DNA of 64,000 bases from Paracoccaceae bacterium (GTDB taxonomy: Bacteria; Pseudomonadota; Alphaproteobacteria; Rhodobacterales; Rhodobacteraceae), in contig WGNF01000007.1 in NCBI GenBank assembly GCA_016124615.1, forward strand, positions 356,012 through 420,011, given 5' to 3'. Below the pieces are notes generated by a model. The model saw only the letters and a program-made list of their open reading frames with translations. It was not told the origin of the DNA and did no database searches. This document shows positions 63,885 through 64,000 of this stretch, piece after piece. How positions within the stretch are numbered: position 1 is the stretch's first letter; each line of letters begins with the position of its first letter. The translations under genes and the position numbers were made by a program.

Positions 63885-64000
63885 TTACCTGTTCCCTCGG
63901 ATTTCATCGAGTTTGTCCAGGGCGCGGCGTTCTCGGGTGATGATGTCCTCGGCGGATTTGGACCAAACGAAGGGCTTTGGCTTGGTGTTGTGACGTAGCA
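63885..64000 (-). mobile_element. 3' end of an IS630-type transposase gene, cut by the window edge
   Basis: The minus strand from the window edge reads L-R-H-N-T-K-P-K-P-F-V-W-S-K-S-A-E-D-I-I and ends ...L-D-E-I-R-G-N-R before a TAA at 63887-63885. H-N-x-x-P-K-P-F-V-W-x-K-S-A is the usual C-terminal end of IS630-family transposases. The rest of the element would be beyond the window. Confidence 0.75.

Overview
The window is GC-rich DNA with an alphaproteobacterial, most likely Rhodobacteraceae (Rhodobacter/Paracoccus-like), gene set. The grounds are a SAM-II riboswitch ahead of metZ, a class I lysyl-tRNA synthetase, an Hsp20/DUF1150 pair, an FtsY/YciB/EamA operon, UbiK divergent from lgt, and a long beta-helix protein of a type I associate with Rhodobacterales. 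I see no tRNA, rRNA or CRISPR array. Coding density is very high, many neighbouring genes overlap by 1-14 nt, and most long antisense ORFs are GC-rich shadows.

Layout. 1-12.3 kb: methionine biosynthesis (metZ, riboswitch-controlled), an alpha/beta hydrolase, an isoprenylcysteine-methyltransferase-like membrane protein, yciB-EamA-ftsY, a YhhN protein, an AlkB-like hydroxylase, waaA, a threonine dehydratase and a DEAD-box helicase. 12.3-24.6 kb: tdk, a ZntB/CorA-like transporter, the ybjN-proC-csaA-ghrB operon, a CLC-type channel with a divergent filter, ubiK, lgt-(NDUFAF7-like methyltransferase)-pgeF and a Hint-domain protein. 24.6-35.6 kb: Lrp regulator and trxB (divergent), an unusual in-frame fusion of a MarR-type regulator to ATP sulfurylase/APS kinase, Hsp20/DUF1150, purE-purK, adk, acsA with a CRP-type palindrome upstream, and an SDR enzyme. 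35.7-47.4 kb: a beta-helix protein (possible gene-transfer-agent head spike), CHAD, DUF4336, lysS, TerB-like, dacB-nadD, a MarR-GNAT protein with tandem operators, and ettA. 47.4-48.9 kb: a small accessory patch made of an AT-rich orphan membrane-protein gene bracketed by GTAGGG-ended palindromes and a REP-associated tyrosine transposase (RAYT) that carries a palindrome pair inside its own reading frame.

49.1-62.3 kb is the most notable region: a co-directional run of thirteen genes, mostly with start/stop overlaps. An XRE regulator is followed by a six-subunit Hyf/complex-I-like membrane complex (hyfB, C, E, F, G, I), a class II histone-deacetylase-like hydrolase, and a four-gene set that matches the alternative lipoate assembly route (two radical SAM proteins, a geranylgeranyl-reductase-type flavoprotein and an LplA+LplB-type ligase). 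The large subunit HyfG has serines where NiFe hydrogenases have the N-terminal cysteine pair, and it lacks the C-terminal CxxC, so the complex should not be a hydrogenase; the electron-transfer cysteines of HyfI are intact. No lipoate-binding protein, sHdr gene or hydrogenase maturation gene lies in the window. I propose a redox-driven ion-pumping complex of the energy-converting-hydrogenase-related (Ehr) type linked to a lipoyl-dependent process; its substrate is unknown. The window ends with a VIT transporter/cytochrome c pair and the 3' end of an IS630-type transposase.
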